From the NCBI RefSeq assembly GCF_007827595.1, contig NZ_VISR01000026.1:103295-167294 (forward strand): a stretch of DNA of 64,000 nucleotides, given 5' to 3'. The notes below the pieces were generated by a model. The model was given only the letters and a program-made list of their open reading frames with translations. It did not search any database and was not told where the DNA came from. Each line of letters opens with the position of its first letter. Within the stretch, counting starts at the first letter, position 1. This document shows positions 1-9,631 of the stretch, one piece after another. The DNA comes from Streptomyces sp. BK340 (GTDB taxonomy: Bacteria > Actinomycetota > Actinomycetes > Streptomycetales > Streptomycetaceae). The translations under genes and the position numbers were made by a program.

Positions 1-1
1 G

Positions 2-3000
2 CGTTCCAGCCCCCCGCGCGCCAGAGGTGCCGCGGCGATCGTCCTGTTCGTCGTCGCCGTCGTCCTCGGCCTCACCCACCCCACCGCCCTCGCGGCCCCC
101 GAGCCCGCGCCCCGCGCCGCCGTCTTCGACGTACGCGACTACGGCGCCAAGGGCGACGGTTCCACCAACGACACCCCCGCCGTCAACAAGGCCGTAAACG
201 CCGCGAGTTCGGCCGGCGGCGGCACCGTCCGCTTCCCGGCCGGCACCTACAAGTCCAAGAACACCATCCACATGAAGAGCAACGTGACGCTCCAGGTCGA
301 CACGGGCGCCACGATCCAGGGCTCCTCGGCGGACACCTACGACCCGCCCGAGTCCAACCCCTACGACAAGTACCAGGACTACGGGCACAGCCACTTCCAC
401 AACGCGATGATCTACGGCGACCGGCTCACGAACATCGGCTTCGTCGGCGGCGGGGTCATCGACGGCGGCGGCAACCTGATCACCGGCAACCCGAAGCCGG
501 GCGAAGCCGACAAGATCCTCTCGCTGACCCGCTGCGACGGACTGCGGATCGGCGACGGCCTCACCCTGCGCCGGGGCGGCCACTTTGCAGCCCTCGTCAA
601 CGGCTGCAAGAACGTGACGTCGGACCACCTGACCATCGACACCGCGAGCGACCGCGACGGCTGGAACATCATCTCCACGACCGACGTCACGGTCACCAAC
701 GCGAACATCAAGGCCAACGACGACGCGCTCGTCTTCAAGAGCGACTACGCCCTCGGCGCCAAGCTCCCCAACGGTCATGTCCGGGTGAGCGATTCGTACC
801 TCTCGGCGCGGTGCTGCAACGCCCTGATGTTCGGCTCCGAGACCTGCGGCGACTTCTCCGACTACCGGTTCGAGAAGATCCGTATCGAAGGCGCCGACAA
901 GTCCGGCCTCGGCATGGTGTCCATGGACGGCGCGAAGATCTCCGACGTCCACTACCGCGACATCACCATGAGGAACGTCCACTCGCCGGTCATGCAGAAG
1001 ATCGGCACGCGCAGGCGCTGCGGCAACAGCCCGGGTGTCGGCTCGATCAGCGACGTGACGTACGACGACATCACGGCCACCGGCAACAGCCCGTCCTTCA
1101 GCCCCACCCTGTGGGGCGAGACCGGCCACCGGATCAGCGGCGTCACCTTCAACCACGTCGACATCACCGTGCCCGGCGGCAACGGCACCATGTCCACCGC
1201 CGTGCCGAGCAACGACCCGAACGACTACAACCCCAAGAGCATCGGCACCCGGCCGGCCTACGGCTGGTATCTGCACAACGCCGACCACGTGCGGTTCACC
1301 GACAGCTCCGTGAAGTTCGCCGCCGCCGACGGTCGTCCCGCGCTCATCGCCGACGCGGCGAGCGACATCCGCCTCACCCGCTTCACCGCCCAGCGCGGCG
1401 CCGACTCCCCGCACGACGTCGGCTTCCAGAACGTCACCGGCTACTGCCTGACGGACAGCCGCACCACCTCCGGCGGCGCCCTGCGGGTCTCGTCCACCGG
1501 GTCCACGGAGAACTGCGGCGGTACGGCGGCCAGGACCCTCGATGTGGAGAACCCCCGCCAGGACTTCCTCCGAAGCTCGGTCGGCGGCCTCTTCCTGCAC
1601 TGGGGCCTGCGCACCGCCCCCGCCCACACCAGCTGCGGCGCCTGGGAGCACGACGTCACCAGCGGCGGCTGGACGCCGGACTACTGGGTGAACGAAGCCC
1701 GCAAGCTGCACACGCAGTACCTCGTCCTGGCCACGTTCCACAGCCGACTGGGCTACGCCCGCCCCTGGCCGTCGAAGATCCCCGGCTCCTGCTCCACCGA
1801 GCGGGACTTCCTCGGCGAGCTGATCACCGCCGCCAAGGCCAAGGGCATGAAGGTCATCCTCTACATGACCGACGACCCCCAGTGGCACGCCGAGGGCGGC
1901 CACGAGTGGCTCGACTCGGCCGCCTACTCCGCCTACAAGGGCAAGAACGTCGACCTGACCACCCGCGACGGCTTCGGGCAGTTCAGCTACGACAACTTCT
2001 TCGAGGTCATGGACCGCTACCCCGACCTCGGCGGCTTCTGGATCGACAACGACAACGCGTACTGGGAGAGCCACAACCTCTACGCGCAGATCTACCAGAA
2101 GCGCCCGAACTACACGCTCAGCAACAACAACGAAGACACGCCGATCATGGACATGATCAGCAATGAGCAGAAGACGGGCATGACGCCCGCCTACGACTAC
2201 CCCCAGGCCCTCTACACGGCCCAACCCCGCCTGACCGAGGCGGACTTCAAGCTGCCCTCGACCGGCGCCTGGTGGTACGACGGCTCCGACCCGTCGGTCG
2301 ACCGTCGGCTCACCCTCGGCCGCCTCGTCACCAATGCCGGCTCCTCGGTCAAGGCGCTGATGGCCGAGACCGCCCAGGTCAACGGCAAGTTCCCGGCCAA
2401 CCAGGCCGCCTTCAACAACTTCGCCGACAGCTACCTCGACCCCATCGGGGAGTCCCTGCACGGCACCGAGGGCGGCGGCTACATGTACGGAGGCCTCAAA
2501 CCAGGCTTCTGGAACGACGGCGCCCACGGCGTGACCACGATCAGCAGGACGGACCCGAACCGCCAGTACATCCACGTCCTGACCCCGCCCGGCACCAGCA
2601 CGCTGCGCATCCGCGACAACGGCTGGCGCATCGCGTCCGTCGTCAACCTCCGTACGGGCAAAGCGGTCTCCTGGTCGCAGTCCGGCGGTGTGCTGACGCT
2701 GACCGGGCTCGGCGACTGGGACCCGTACGACACCGTCTTCAAGGTCACCGGCGCCGGCCGTCAGGGCATCCTCACCGGGGTCAAGGTGACCGCGAGCTCC
2801 TCGGCGAGCGGTCACACCGGCTCCGCCGCCGGCGACGGCGACCACCTCACCTACTGGGACAACGACAAGACCCTCCCGGTCAGCCTCACCTTCGACCTCG
2901 GCTCGACCAAGAAGGTCCAGTACATCGGCCTCAACCAGCGCGAGGACTCCGTCGCCTACGCCCGCTCGGACACCGAGCAGTCGGCGCGGATCAAGGACTA

Positions 3001-5392
3001 CAAGGTGTACCTCAGCAACGACGGATCGACCTGGGGGAGCGCCGTCAGGACCGGCCGGCTGCCGAGCCGCCGTGGAATCCAGGGCATCGACCTCACCGCG
3101 GCCGACGCCCGCTACGTCCGCCTGGAGGTCGACACCACCTGGGCGGCCGCCTCCGACTCCACCCGCTACAAGCGGCTGCGGATCGAGGAGGCGTGGATCG
3201 GCACCTCGTACGCGACACCGTCGGCCTTCACCACCAGGTCGGACAACGGTCAGTCCCTCCGCCCCGCCATGGGCTGGAGCAGCTGGAGCTTCGTGCGCCG
3301 CCGGCCGACCGAGGCGAAGATCAGGGCCCAGGCCGACGCGCTGGCGTCGAGCGGCCTGAAGGACCACGGCTTCGTGTACGTCAACCTCGACGACTTCTGG
3401 CAGAAGTGCGACTCCAACGGCTTCGTCGTCGACTCCTACGGCCGCTGGGCCGTCGACACCGACAAGTTCCCCGGCGGTATCAAGGCGCTCGCCGACTACG
3501 TCCACTCCAAGGGCCTGAAGTTCGGTTTCTACGTCACTCCCGGCATCGCGAAGAACGCCGTCACCAGGAACACCCCGGTCGAGGGCACGTCGTACTACGC
3601 GAAGGACATCGCGGACACCTCGAAGACGGAGAAGAACTACAACTGCAAGAACATGTACTACATCGACTACTCCAGGCCGGGCGCGCAGGAGTTCGTGAAC
3701 TCGTGGGCGAAGCAGTTCGCGTCCTGGGGAGTCGACTACCTGAAGATCGACGGCGTGGGCAGCCAGGACATCCCCGACGTCCAGGCATGGGACAAGGCCC
3801 TGCGCGCCACCGGACGACCCATCACCTTGGCCCTCTCCAACAACCTGCCGATCGCGAACGCCTCCACCTGGCGGCAGCTGGCCAACAGCTGGCGCACCCA
3901 GGGCGACGTGGAGTGCTACTGCGGGTCTGGTTCCGACCGCAGCGGCTATCCGCTCACCGACTGGTCCCACGTCTCGGCCCGCTTCACCTCGGCGGCCAAC
4001 TGGCAGCCGTACGCCGGACCCGGCGGCTGGAACGACCTGGACTCCCTGGAGATCGGCAACGGCGACCAGGCGGGGCTCACCGCCGACCAGCGGCGCTCGC
4101 ACTTCACCCTGTGGGCGATGGCGGGCGCGCCCCTGCTGCTCGGCACCGATCTCACCCACCTCGACCCCGTCGACGAGGCGATGCTGGCCAACGACCGGCT
4201 GATCGACGTCGACCAGGACGGCGTGGCCGCGAAACGCCTTGTGAACAGTGGTGTCAAGCAGGTCTGGAGCAAACGCGAGCACAGCGGCGACTACGTGGTG
4301 GCGTTGTTCAACACCGGAACCTCCGGCAACGCCACGGTCGGTGTGAACTGGTCCCAGGTCGGCTTCACCGGCTCCGGCGATGTCACCGACCTCTGGTCCG
4401 GCTCCCACAAGGGCGTGATCGCCGACTCCTACAGCGCGACCCTGCGCCCCGGCGAGACCCGGCTGATCCGGGTGAAGCCGGTCGACTCCACGAAGGCCGC
4501 GGCTTCCCCGGGCTTCGCCGTCGCCCCCTACGAGTACCTCGGCTGGGGCAACCCGCAGAGCCCCACCTCGGTCATGTCCGCGACCGGCGTCAAGTGGTTC
4601 ACGCTCGCGTTCATCCTCTCCGACGGCAGCTGCAACCCGAAGTGGGACGGCTCGCGACCGCTGACCGGCGGCACCGACCAGTCGACGATCAACGCCATCA
4701 GAAACGCCGGCGGTGACGTGATGGTCTCCGTCGGCGGCTGGAGCGGAGCCAAACTCGGCGAGAAGTGCTCCAGCGCCTCCGCGCTCGCGGGCGCCTACCA
4801 GAAGGTCGTCAACGCCTACAGGCTGAAGGCCCTCGACATCGACATCGAGAACACCGAGTGGTCCAACGCCACCGTCCGCCAGCGTGTGGTCGACGCGCTG
4901 AAGACCGTCAAGGCCGCCAACCCCGGCCTGAAGACCGTCATCACCTTCGGCACGACGACCGGCGGGCCCGACTCCACCGGCGTCGACATGATCAAGCGGG
5001 CGGCCGACTCCGGTCTGGCGAACGACGTGTGGTGCATCATGCCGTTCGACTTCGGCGGCGGCACCACCGACATGGGCACCCTCACCACCCGGGCCATGGA
5101 CGGACTCAAGGGCCGGGTCAAGGCGGCCTACGGCTACAGCGACGCCACCGCCTACGCCCACATCGGGCTCTCGTCCATGAACGGGAAGACGGACGACTCC
5201 GGGGAGCGTGTCCGCCTCGCCGATTTCAGGACCATGCTCGCCTACGCCCAGCAGCATCACATCGGACGCCTCACCTACTGGTCCGTCAACCGCGACCGCC
5301 CCTGTGGCTCCGGCACCGACGGCGACTCCTGCAGCGGCGTGACACAGCAGCCGTACGACTACCTGAAGGTCTTCGCCCAGTACACGGGCTGA
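2..5392 (+). CDS. Secreted multi-module glycosidase (GH28-like, GH29-like, CBM32-like, GH27-like, GH18-like), 5' end outside window
   Basis: The frame is open from the window edge, and a signal peptide (hydrophobic core, then ALA-APEP near nt 95) precedes the first domain, so the start codon lies upstream. Domains by nucleotide: about 125-1520, a right-handed beta-helix of GH28 type with FDVRDYGAKGDG and NDDALVFKS (Asp pair at 719-724); about 1540-2750, an alpha-L-fucosidase-like GH29 barrel with FLHWG and FWIDNDN (candidate nucleophile Asp at 2045); about 2755-3215, an F5/8 type C (CBM32-like) sandwich; about 3250-4480, a GH27 alpha-galactosidase-like barrel with MGWSSW, nucleophile motif YLKIDG (Asp at 3749) and acid/base RTQGD (Asp at 3905); about 4505-5390, a GH18-like barrel with LDIDIE (Glu at 4847). 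All are in one frame of at least 1796 codons. Known family members usually carry one catalytic module. The combined substrate is unknown; a complex glycan with fucose, galactose and N-acetylhexosamine is my inference. The next gene starts 11 nt downstream. Confidence 0.88.
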   Translation, partial: RSSPPRARGAAAIVLFVVAVVLGLTHPTALAAPEPAPRAAVFDVRDYGAKGDGSTNDTPAVNKAVNAASSAGGGTVRFPAGTYKSKNTIHMKSNVTLQVDTGATIQGSSADTYDPPESNPYDKYQDYGHSHFHNAMIYGDRLTNIGFVGGGVIDGGGNLITGNPKPGEADKILSLTRCDGLRIGDGLTLRRGGHFAALVNGCKNVTSDHLTIDTASDRDGWNIISTTDVTVTNANIKANDDALVFKSDYALGAKLPNGHVRVSDSYLSARCCNALMFGSETCGDFSDYRFEKIRIEGADKSGLGMVSMDGAKISDVHYRDITMRNVHSPVMQKIGTRRRCGNSPGVGSISDVTYDDITATGNSPSFSPTLWGETGHRISGVTFNHVDITVPGGNGTMSTAVPSNDPNDYNPKSIGTRPAYGWYLHNADHVRFTDSSVKFAAADGRPALIADAASDIRLTRFTAQRGADSPHDVGFQNVTGYCLTDSRTTSGGALRVSSTGSTENCGGTAARTLDVENPRQDFLRSSVGGLFLHWGLRTAPAHTSCGAWEHDVTSGGWTPDYWVNEARKLHTQYLVLATFHSRLGYARPWPSKIPGSCSTERDFLGELITAAKAKGMKVILYMTDDPQWHAEGGHEWLDSAAYSAYKGKNVDLTTRDGFGQFSYDNFFEVMDRYPDLGGFWIDNDNAYWESHNLYAQIYQKRPNYTLSNNNEDTPIMDMISNEQKTGMTPAYDYPQALYTAQPRLTEADFKLPSTGAWWYDGSDPSVDRRLTLGRLVTNAGSSVKALMAETAQVNGKFPANQAAFNNFADSYLDPIGESLHGTEGGGYMYGGLKPGFWNDGAHGVTTISRTDPNRQYIHVLTPPGTSTLRIRDNGWRIASVVNLRTGKAVSWSQSGGVLTLTGLGDWDPYDTVFKVTGAGRQGILTGVKVTASSSASGHTGSAAGDGDHLTYWDNDKTLPVSLTFDLGSTKKVQYIGLNQREDSVAYARSDTEQSARIKDYKVYLSNDGSTWGSAVRTGRLPSRRGIQGIDLTAADARYVRLEVDTTWAAASDSTRYKRLRIEEAWIGTSYATPSAFTTRSDNGQSLRPAMGWSSWSFVRRRPTEAKIRAQADALASSGLKDHGFVYVNLDDFWQKCDSNGFVVDSYGRWAVDTDKFPGGIKALADYVHSKGLKFGFYVTPGIAKNAVTRNTPVEGTSYYAKDIADTSKTEKNYNCKNMYYIDYSRPGAQEFVNSWAKQFASWGVDYLKIDGVGSQDIPDVQAWDKALRATGRPITLALSNNLPIANASTWRQLANSWRTQGDVECYCGSGSDRSGYPLTDWSHVSARFTSAANWQPYAGPGGWNDLDSLEIGNGDQAGLTADQRRSHFTLWAMAGAPLLLGTDLTHLDPVDEAMLANDRLIDVDQDGVAAKRLVNSGVKQVWSKREHSGDYVVALFNTGTSGNATVGVNWSQVGFTGSGDVTDLWSGSHKGVIADSYSATLRPGETRLIRVKPVDSTKAAASPGFAVAPYEYLGWGNPQSPTSVMSATGVKWFTLAFILSDGSCNPKWDGSRPLTGGTDQSTINAIRNAGGDVMVSVGGWSGAKLGEKCSSASALAGAYQKVVNAYRLKALDIDIENTEWSNATVRQRVVDALKTVKAANPGLKTVITFGTTTGGPDSTGVDMIKRAADSGLANDVWCIMPFDFGGGTTDMGTLTTRAMDGLKGRVKAAYGYSDATAYAHIGLSSMNGKTDDSGERVRLADFRTMLAYAQQHHIGRLTYWSVNRDRPCGSGTDGDSCSGVTQQPYDYLKVFAQYTG

Positions 5393-5403
5393 GGGGAACC
5401 CCC

Positions 5404-7434
5404 ATGCATCTCAAGAGAGTTCTGCCGTACGGCCTGGCCGCGGCCCTCGCACTGCCCCTGGCCGGCCTGAGCCAGGCAACCGCCCTCGCGGCCACCGACT
5501 ACCAGGCCGAGGACGCCCGGATCTCCCAGGGCACCGTGGCCACCAACCACACCGGATACACGGGCACCGGCTTCGTCGACTACACCAACGTCAAGGGCTC
5601 CTATGTGGAGTTCACGGTGAACGCGGCCGCCGCCGGCACCGCGGCGGTCACCCTCCGCTACGCCAACGGCACCTCCGCCGACCGCCCGATGGACATCTCC
5701 GTCGGCGGCACGGTCGCCGCGCCCGCGGTCTCCTTCCCGGCCACCGCCGACTGGAACACCTGGGCCACCAGAACCGTCGACGTGCCGCTCACGGCCGGGT
5801 CCAACACGATCCGCGCGACCGCCACCACCGCCGACGGCGGCCCCAACCTGGACCGCATCGGCGTCGGCGCCGCGACCGACACCCAGGCCCCGACCCGGCC
5901 CGGCCAACCCGGCTGCTCCGACATCGGCGAGAGCGGCCTCACCCTGGGCTGGGGCGCGTCCACCGACAACGTCGGCGTGGCGGCGTACGACATCTACGAG
6001 CACGGCAACAAGATCAGCGAGGCGCCCGGGAGCGCGACCGGCAAGGCACTGACCGGGCTCACCCCCGACACCACTTACAACCTCACCGTCATCGCCCGGG
6101 ACGCGGCCGGCAACACCTCCCCGGCCAGCCCCGTCGTCGACTGCACGACGAAGCCCAGCTCCGACGGCACACCGCCGACCGCTCCCGGCACCCTGTCCGC
6201 GGCCGGCATCACTGCGAACACGGCCGACCTCAGCTGGGGCGCGTCGACGGACGACCGTGCCGTCGTCGCCTACGACGTCCGCAGCGGCACCACCGTCTAC
6301 AAGACCGTCACCGGCGGCACGTCGACCACCCTCACCGGTCTCGCCTGCAACAGCCCGTACTCCCTGAACGTCGTCGCCCGCGACGCGGCCGGGAACGTCT
6401 CGCAGCCGAGCAACACCGTCACCTTCACCACCAAGGCCTGCGCCACCGACGGCGGTGTCCCCTCCTCCGTCGCCACGCTGTCGACGGGCTGGACGATCCC
6501 GTGGGGCACCTACTGGATGCCCGACGGCAAGACCGCGCTGGTCACCGAGAGGGACGACTTCAGGGTCTGGAAGGCCACCAAGGACGGCACCAGGACCCAG
6601 GTGGGCACCGTCCCGAACGCCGTCACCACCAACGGCGAGGGCGGGCTGCTCGGGGTCGCCGTCGACCCCAGGTGGGACACCGACCACTACGTCTACTTCA
6701 TGCACACCGCGTCCGAAGGCAACCGCGTCGTCCGCATGACCTACGACGGCACCACCCTCACCGACTACAAGGTGCTGCTCCAGGGCATCAAGAAGAACCG
6801 CTACCACAACGGCGGCCGCCTCGCCTTCGGCCCCGACGGCTATCTGTACGTCTCCACCGGCGAGGCCCAGACGCCCGACCTCGCACAGGACAAGAACTCC
6901 CTCAACGGCAAGATCCTGCGCATGACGACCGACGGCAAGCCGGCCCCCGGCAACCCCTTCGGCAACTACGTCTACTCCCTGGGCCACCGCAATCCGCAGG
7001 GCCTCGCCTTCGACCGCAACGGGCGGCTGTGGGAGGCCGAGTTCGGCAACAGCTCCAAGGACGAGCTGAACCTCATCAAGCCCGGTGCCAACTACGGCTG
7101 GCCGACCTGCGAGGGCAACTGCTCCGTCGCCGGCATGACCAACCCCAAGGCCACCTGGAACGTCTCCGAGGCCTCGCCCAGCGGCATCGCCATCGTCCGC
7201 AACGTCGTCTACATGGCGTCCCTGCGCGGCGAACGGCTGTGGCGCATCCCGATCAGCGGGGACACCGAGAAGGTCGGCACCCCGACCGCCTACTACGTCG
7301 GGACCTACGGACGGCTGCGTACCGTCACCAAGGTGCCCGGCGCCGACCAGCTGTGGCTGTCCACCACCAACTGCGACAACAACGGGGGAGCGGCGGACGG
7401 ATCCGACAAGATCTTCAAGGTGACGATCAGCTGA
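5404..7434 (+). CDS. Secreted CBM35 - Fn3 - Fn3 - PQQ-type sugar dehydrogenase
   Basis: 676 aa. The start is the ATG preceded by GAGGGG, which overlaps the stop of the upstream glycosidase; the two are probably cotranscribed. Residues 1 to about 29 are a signal peptide ending ATALA. About 31-155 is a CBM35-type module (YQAEDA start, FVDYTN). About 165-250 and 260-345 are two fibronectin type III domains. About 355-676 is a glucose/sorbosone dehydrogenase beta-propeller (GEGGLLGVAVDP, YHNGGRLAFGPDGYLY, GHRNPQGLAFD, EFGNSSKDELN, GANYGWP). Proteins of this family oxidise sugars outside the membrane, usually with pyrroloquinoline quinone. The actual cofactor and substrate cannot be read from the sequence. 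Its place next to the multi-module glycosidase suggests it oxidises a released or glycan-bound sugar. Confidence 0.87.
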   Translation: MHLKRVLPYGLAAALALPLAGLSQATALAATDYQAEDARISQGTVATNHTGYTGTGFVDYTNVKGSYVEFTVNAAAAGTAAVTLRYANGTSADRPMDISVGGTVAAPAVSFPATADWNTWATRTVDVPLTAGSNTIRATATTADGGPNLDRIGVGAATDTQAPTRPGQPGCSDIGESGLTLGWGASTDNVGVAAYDIYEHGNKISEAPGSATGKALTGLTPDTTYNLTVIARDAAGNTSPASPVVDCTTKPSSDGTPPTAPGTLSAAGITANTADLSWGASTDDRAVVAYDVRSGTTVYKTVTGGTSTTLTGLACNSPYSLNVVARDAAGNVSQPSNTVTFTTKACATDGGVPSSVATLSTGWTIPWGTYWMPDGKTALVTERDDFRVWKATKDGTRTQVGTVPNAVTTNGEGGLLGVAVDPRWDTDHYVYFMHTASEGNRVVRMTYDGTTLTDYKVLLQGIKKNRYHNGGRLAFGPDGYLYVSTGEAQTPDLAQDKNSLNGKILRMTTDGKPAPGNPFGNYVYSLGHRNPQGLAFDRNGRLWEAEFGNSSKDELNLIKPGANYGWPTCEGNCSVAGMTNPKATWNVSEASPSGIAIVRNVVYMASLRGERLWRIPISGDTEKVGTPTAYYVGTYGRLRTVTKVPGADQLWLSTTNCDNNGGAADGSDKIFKVTIS

Positions 7435-7441
7435 CCGCGGG

Positions 7442-9268
7442 TCAGGCCCGGTAGAGGGCCTCGACCTCGCCCTCGTACGCCTTCTCGATCGCCTTCCGCT
7501 TCAGTTTCAGCGACGGTGTCAGCAGCCCGTGTTCCTCGGTGAACGGCTGCGCCAGTATGCGGAAGGTACGGATGGACTCGGCCTGCGAGACGAGGGTGTT
7601 GGCGGCGACCACCGCCCGCCGCACCTCCGTCTCCAGGTCCGGGTCCCGCACCAGCTGGGCGGGCGTCAGCTTCGGCTTGTTGCGCATCTGCAGCCAGTGC
7701 TCCACGGCCTCCTGGTCGAGCGTGACCAGGGCGGCGATGTAGGGGCGGTCGTTGCCGACGACGATGCACTGGTTGACCAGCGGATGGTCGCGGACCCGCT
7801 CCTCCAGGACACCGGGGGAGACGCTCTTGCCGCCGGAGGTCACCAGGATCTCCTTCTTGCGGCCGGTGATGGTCAGATAGCCGTCCTCGTCGAGCGAGCC
7901 GAGGTCGCCAGTGGCGAGCCAGCCGTCGTGCAGGGTCTCGTCGCTGGCCTTCTGGTTGTTGAGGTAGCCCTGGAAGACGTTGCCGCCGTGCAGCCAGATC
8001 TCCCCGTCGTCCGCGATGTGCACGGTGACGCCCGGGATGGCCTGACCGACGGTGCCGTAGCGGGTGCGCTCGGGCGGGTTGGCGGTGGCCGCCGCCGTCG
8101 ACTCGGTCAGCCCGTAGCCCTCGTAGATCTGCACACCCGCGCCCGCGAAGAACAGCCCCAGCCGGCGGTCCATCGCCGAGCCGCCGGACATCGCGTTGCG
8201 GATCCGCCCGCCCATCGCCGCCCGGACCTTCGCGTACACGAGCTTGTCGAAGAGCTGGTGCTGCATCCTGAGGGCCGCCGAGGGCCCCGGACCGGTGCCC
8301 CAGGCCTTGGCCTCGACGGCGTCCGCGTACTTGACGGCGATCTCGACCGCCTTCTCGAACGGACCCGACTTGCCGTCCTTCTCCGCCTTGCGCCGGGCCG
8401 CGTTGAACACCTTCTCGAAGATGTACGGCACCGCGAGGATGAACGTCGGCCGGAACGCGGCCAGGTCCGGCAGCAGCGCGGCCGCGTGCAGCTGCGGCTG
8501 GTGCCCGAAGCGCACCCGTCCGCGGAACGCCGCGACCTCCACCATCCGGCCGAAGACGTGCGCCAGCGGCAGGAACAGCAGCGTGGACGCCTCGTCGTCC
8601 TTCTTGGTGTGGAAGACCGGCTGCCACCGCTCGATCATCGTGTCCGCTTCGTACATGAAGTTCCCGTGCGACAGGACACAGCCCTTGGGGCGGCCGGTGG
8701 TGCCCGAGGTGTAGATGATCGTGGCGACGGAGTCCGGGGTGACCGCCTGCCGGTGCCGGTGCACCACCTCGTCGTCCAGATGCGCGCCGGCGTCGTACAG
8801 CTCCTGTACACAGCCCGCGTCCAGCTGCCACAGGTCGCGCAGCTGCGGCAGCCGGTCGATGACCGTGGCGATGGTCATCGCCTGGTCCTCGTGCTCCACG
8901 ACCGCAGCCGACACCTCGGCGTCGTACAGCATCCAGAAGCACTGCTCGGCCGAGGACGTCGGGTAGATCGGGACCACCTGTGCGCCGATCGTCCACAGCG
9001 CGAAGTCGAACAGGGTCCACTCGTAGCGGGTGCGGGACATGATCGCGACCCGGTCGCCGAACCGGACTCCACGGGCGAGGAGCCCCTTGGCCAGGGCGAG
9101 GACCTCGTCGCGGAACTCGGCGGAGGTCACGTCCCGCCACTGGCCCGACTCGTCCTTGCGGCCCAGCGCGATGTGCAGAGGGTCGGTCCGGGCATGCTCG
9201 AAGACGGCATCGGCCAGGCCGCCCACCGGCGGCGCCGACGCCAACGGAGGGGTGGTGAACTCGCGCAA
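7442..9268 (-). CDS. Long-chain fatty acid-CoA ligase (AMP-binding, FadD15 type)
   Basis: 608 aa adenylate-forming enzyme that activates a fatty acid with ATP and joins it to CoA. Visible motifs: P-loop-like TIIYTSGTTGRPKG, GYGLTEST, the adenylate-binding aspartate in WLATGDLG and the hinge/catalytic-lysine region ITGRKKEI. I chose the TTG at 9266-9268 (protein starts LREFTTPP) because GGGGAGCGAGG lies just upstream and family members start at this point. An upstream in-frame ATG at 9370 would add 34 residues without family similarity. The gene is monocistronic, with an 18-bp dyad about 160 nt upstream. Membership of the long-chain group is clear; the preferred chain length is not. Confidence 0.9.
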   Translation of the reverse strand: MREFTTPPLASAPPVGGLADAVFEHARTDPLHIALGRKDESGQWRDVTSAEFRDEVLALAKGLLARGVRFGDRVAIMSRTRYEWTLFDFALWTIGAQVVPIYPTSSAEQCFWMLYDAEVSAAVVEHEDQAMTIATVIDRLPQLRDLWQLDAGCVQELYDAGAHLDDEVVHRHRQAVTPDSVATIIYTSGTTGRPKGCVLSHGNFMYEADTMIERWQPVFHTKKDDEASTLLFLPLAHVFGRMVEVAAFRGRVRFGHQPQLHAAALLPDLAAFRPTFILAVPYIFEKVFNAARRKAEKDGKSGPFEKAVEIAVKYADAVEAKAWGTGPGPSAALRMQHQLFDKLVYAKVRAAMGGRIRNAMSGGSAMDRRLGLFFAGAGVQIYEGYGLTESTAAATANPPERTRYGTVGQAIPGVTVHIADDGEIWLHGGNVFQGYLNNQKASDETLHDGWLATGDLGSLDEDGYLTITGRKKEILVTSGGKSVSPGVLEERVRDHPLVNQCIVVGNDRPYIAALVTLDQEAVEHWLQMRNKPKLTPAQLVRDPDLETEVRRAVVAANTLVSQAESIRTFRILAQPFTEEHGLLTPSLKLKRKAIEKAYEGEVEALYRA

Positions 9269-9631
9269 ACCCTCGCTCCCCGTGTCTATGACGCTCCGCA
9301 CAGCGCCGTGAAAGCTACCCCACCCACAGTCGAGGCGGGAGGGGGTGCGAAATCGACCAATGCTCACCAACGCCGCGGGCGGTGCCCGGAAAATACGCTC
9401 ACATGCGGAAGGGTCGGACAGAATACTTACGGTTCAGTAAGTTTCGGCGCCGTAATCTCCACCGAATCTGTACGACCCGGTTACGGCCCACCGCCGCCGG
9501 AGGACTCAGGTGCGGGGCACCGTCGTCTTCTCCTTCAGCGTAGCGGGAGCGGATTCCGTCACTCCGGTCTGCTGTGCCCCGGGTGTCCTGACCAGGGCCA
9601 GGACCAGCGCGCCGGCCGGGCGGCCGACGTG
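9269..9631. other. Intergenic stretch between ligase start and LysR gene end
   Basis: 363 bases without a convincing gene. It must contain the promoter of the acyl-CoA ligase and the terminator of the LysR gene. The only clear structure is the dyad at 9425-9442. The 9500-9620 part has no recognisable protein similarity in any frame I read. Confidence 0.5.
9425..9442. promoter_or_regulatory. 18-bp inverted repeat, candidate TetR-type operator
   Basis: ACTTAC-ggttca-GTAAGT, with perfect 6-base arms, lies upstream of the acyl-CoA ligase in a region that is AT-rich relative to its surroundings. Fatty-acid-responsive TetR regulators often bind dyads of this kind. No such regulator gene lies next to it, so the binder is unknown. 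Confidence 0.4.

Noticed and set aside
272..5392. ATG at 272 as the start of the multi-module glycosidase
   Set aside because: The frame is open from base 2 and contains a signal peptide and the first beta-helix motif upstream of this ATG, so the real start is outside the window.
5359..6987. Long minus-strand open frame opposite the CBM35-dehydrogenase gene
   Set aside because: Gly/Val/Arg-rich translation with no domain similarity; a codon-bias shadow.
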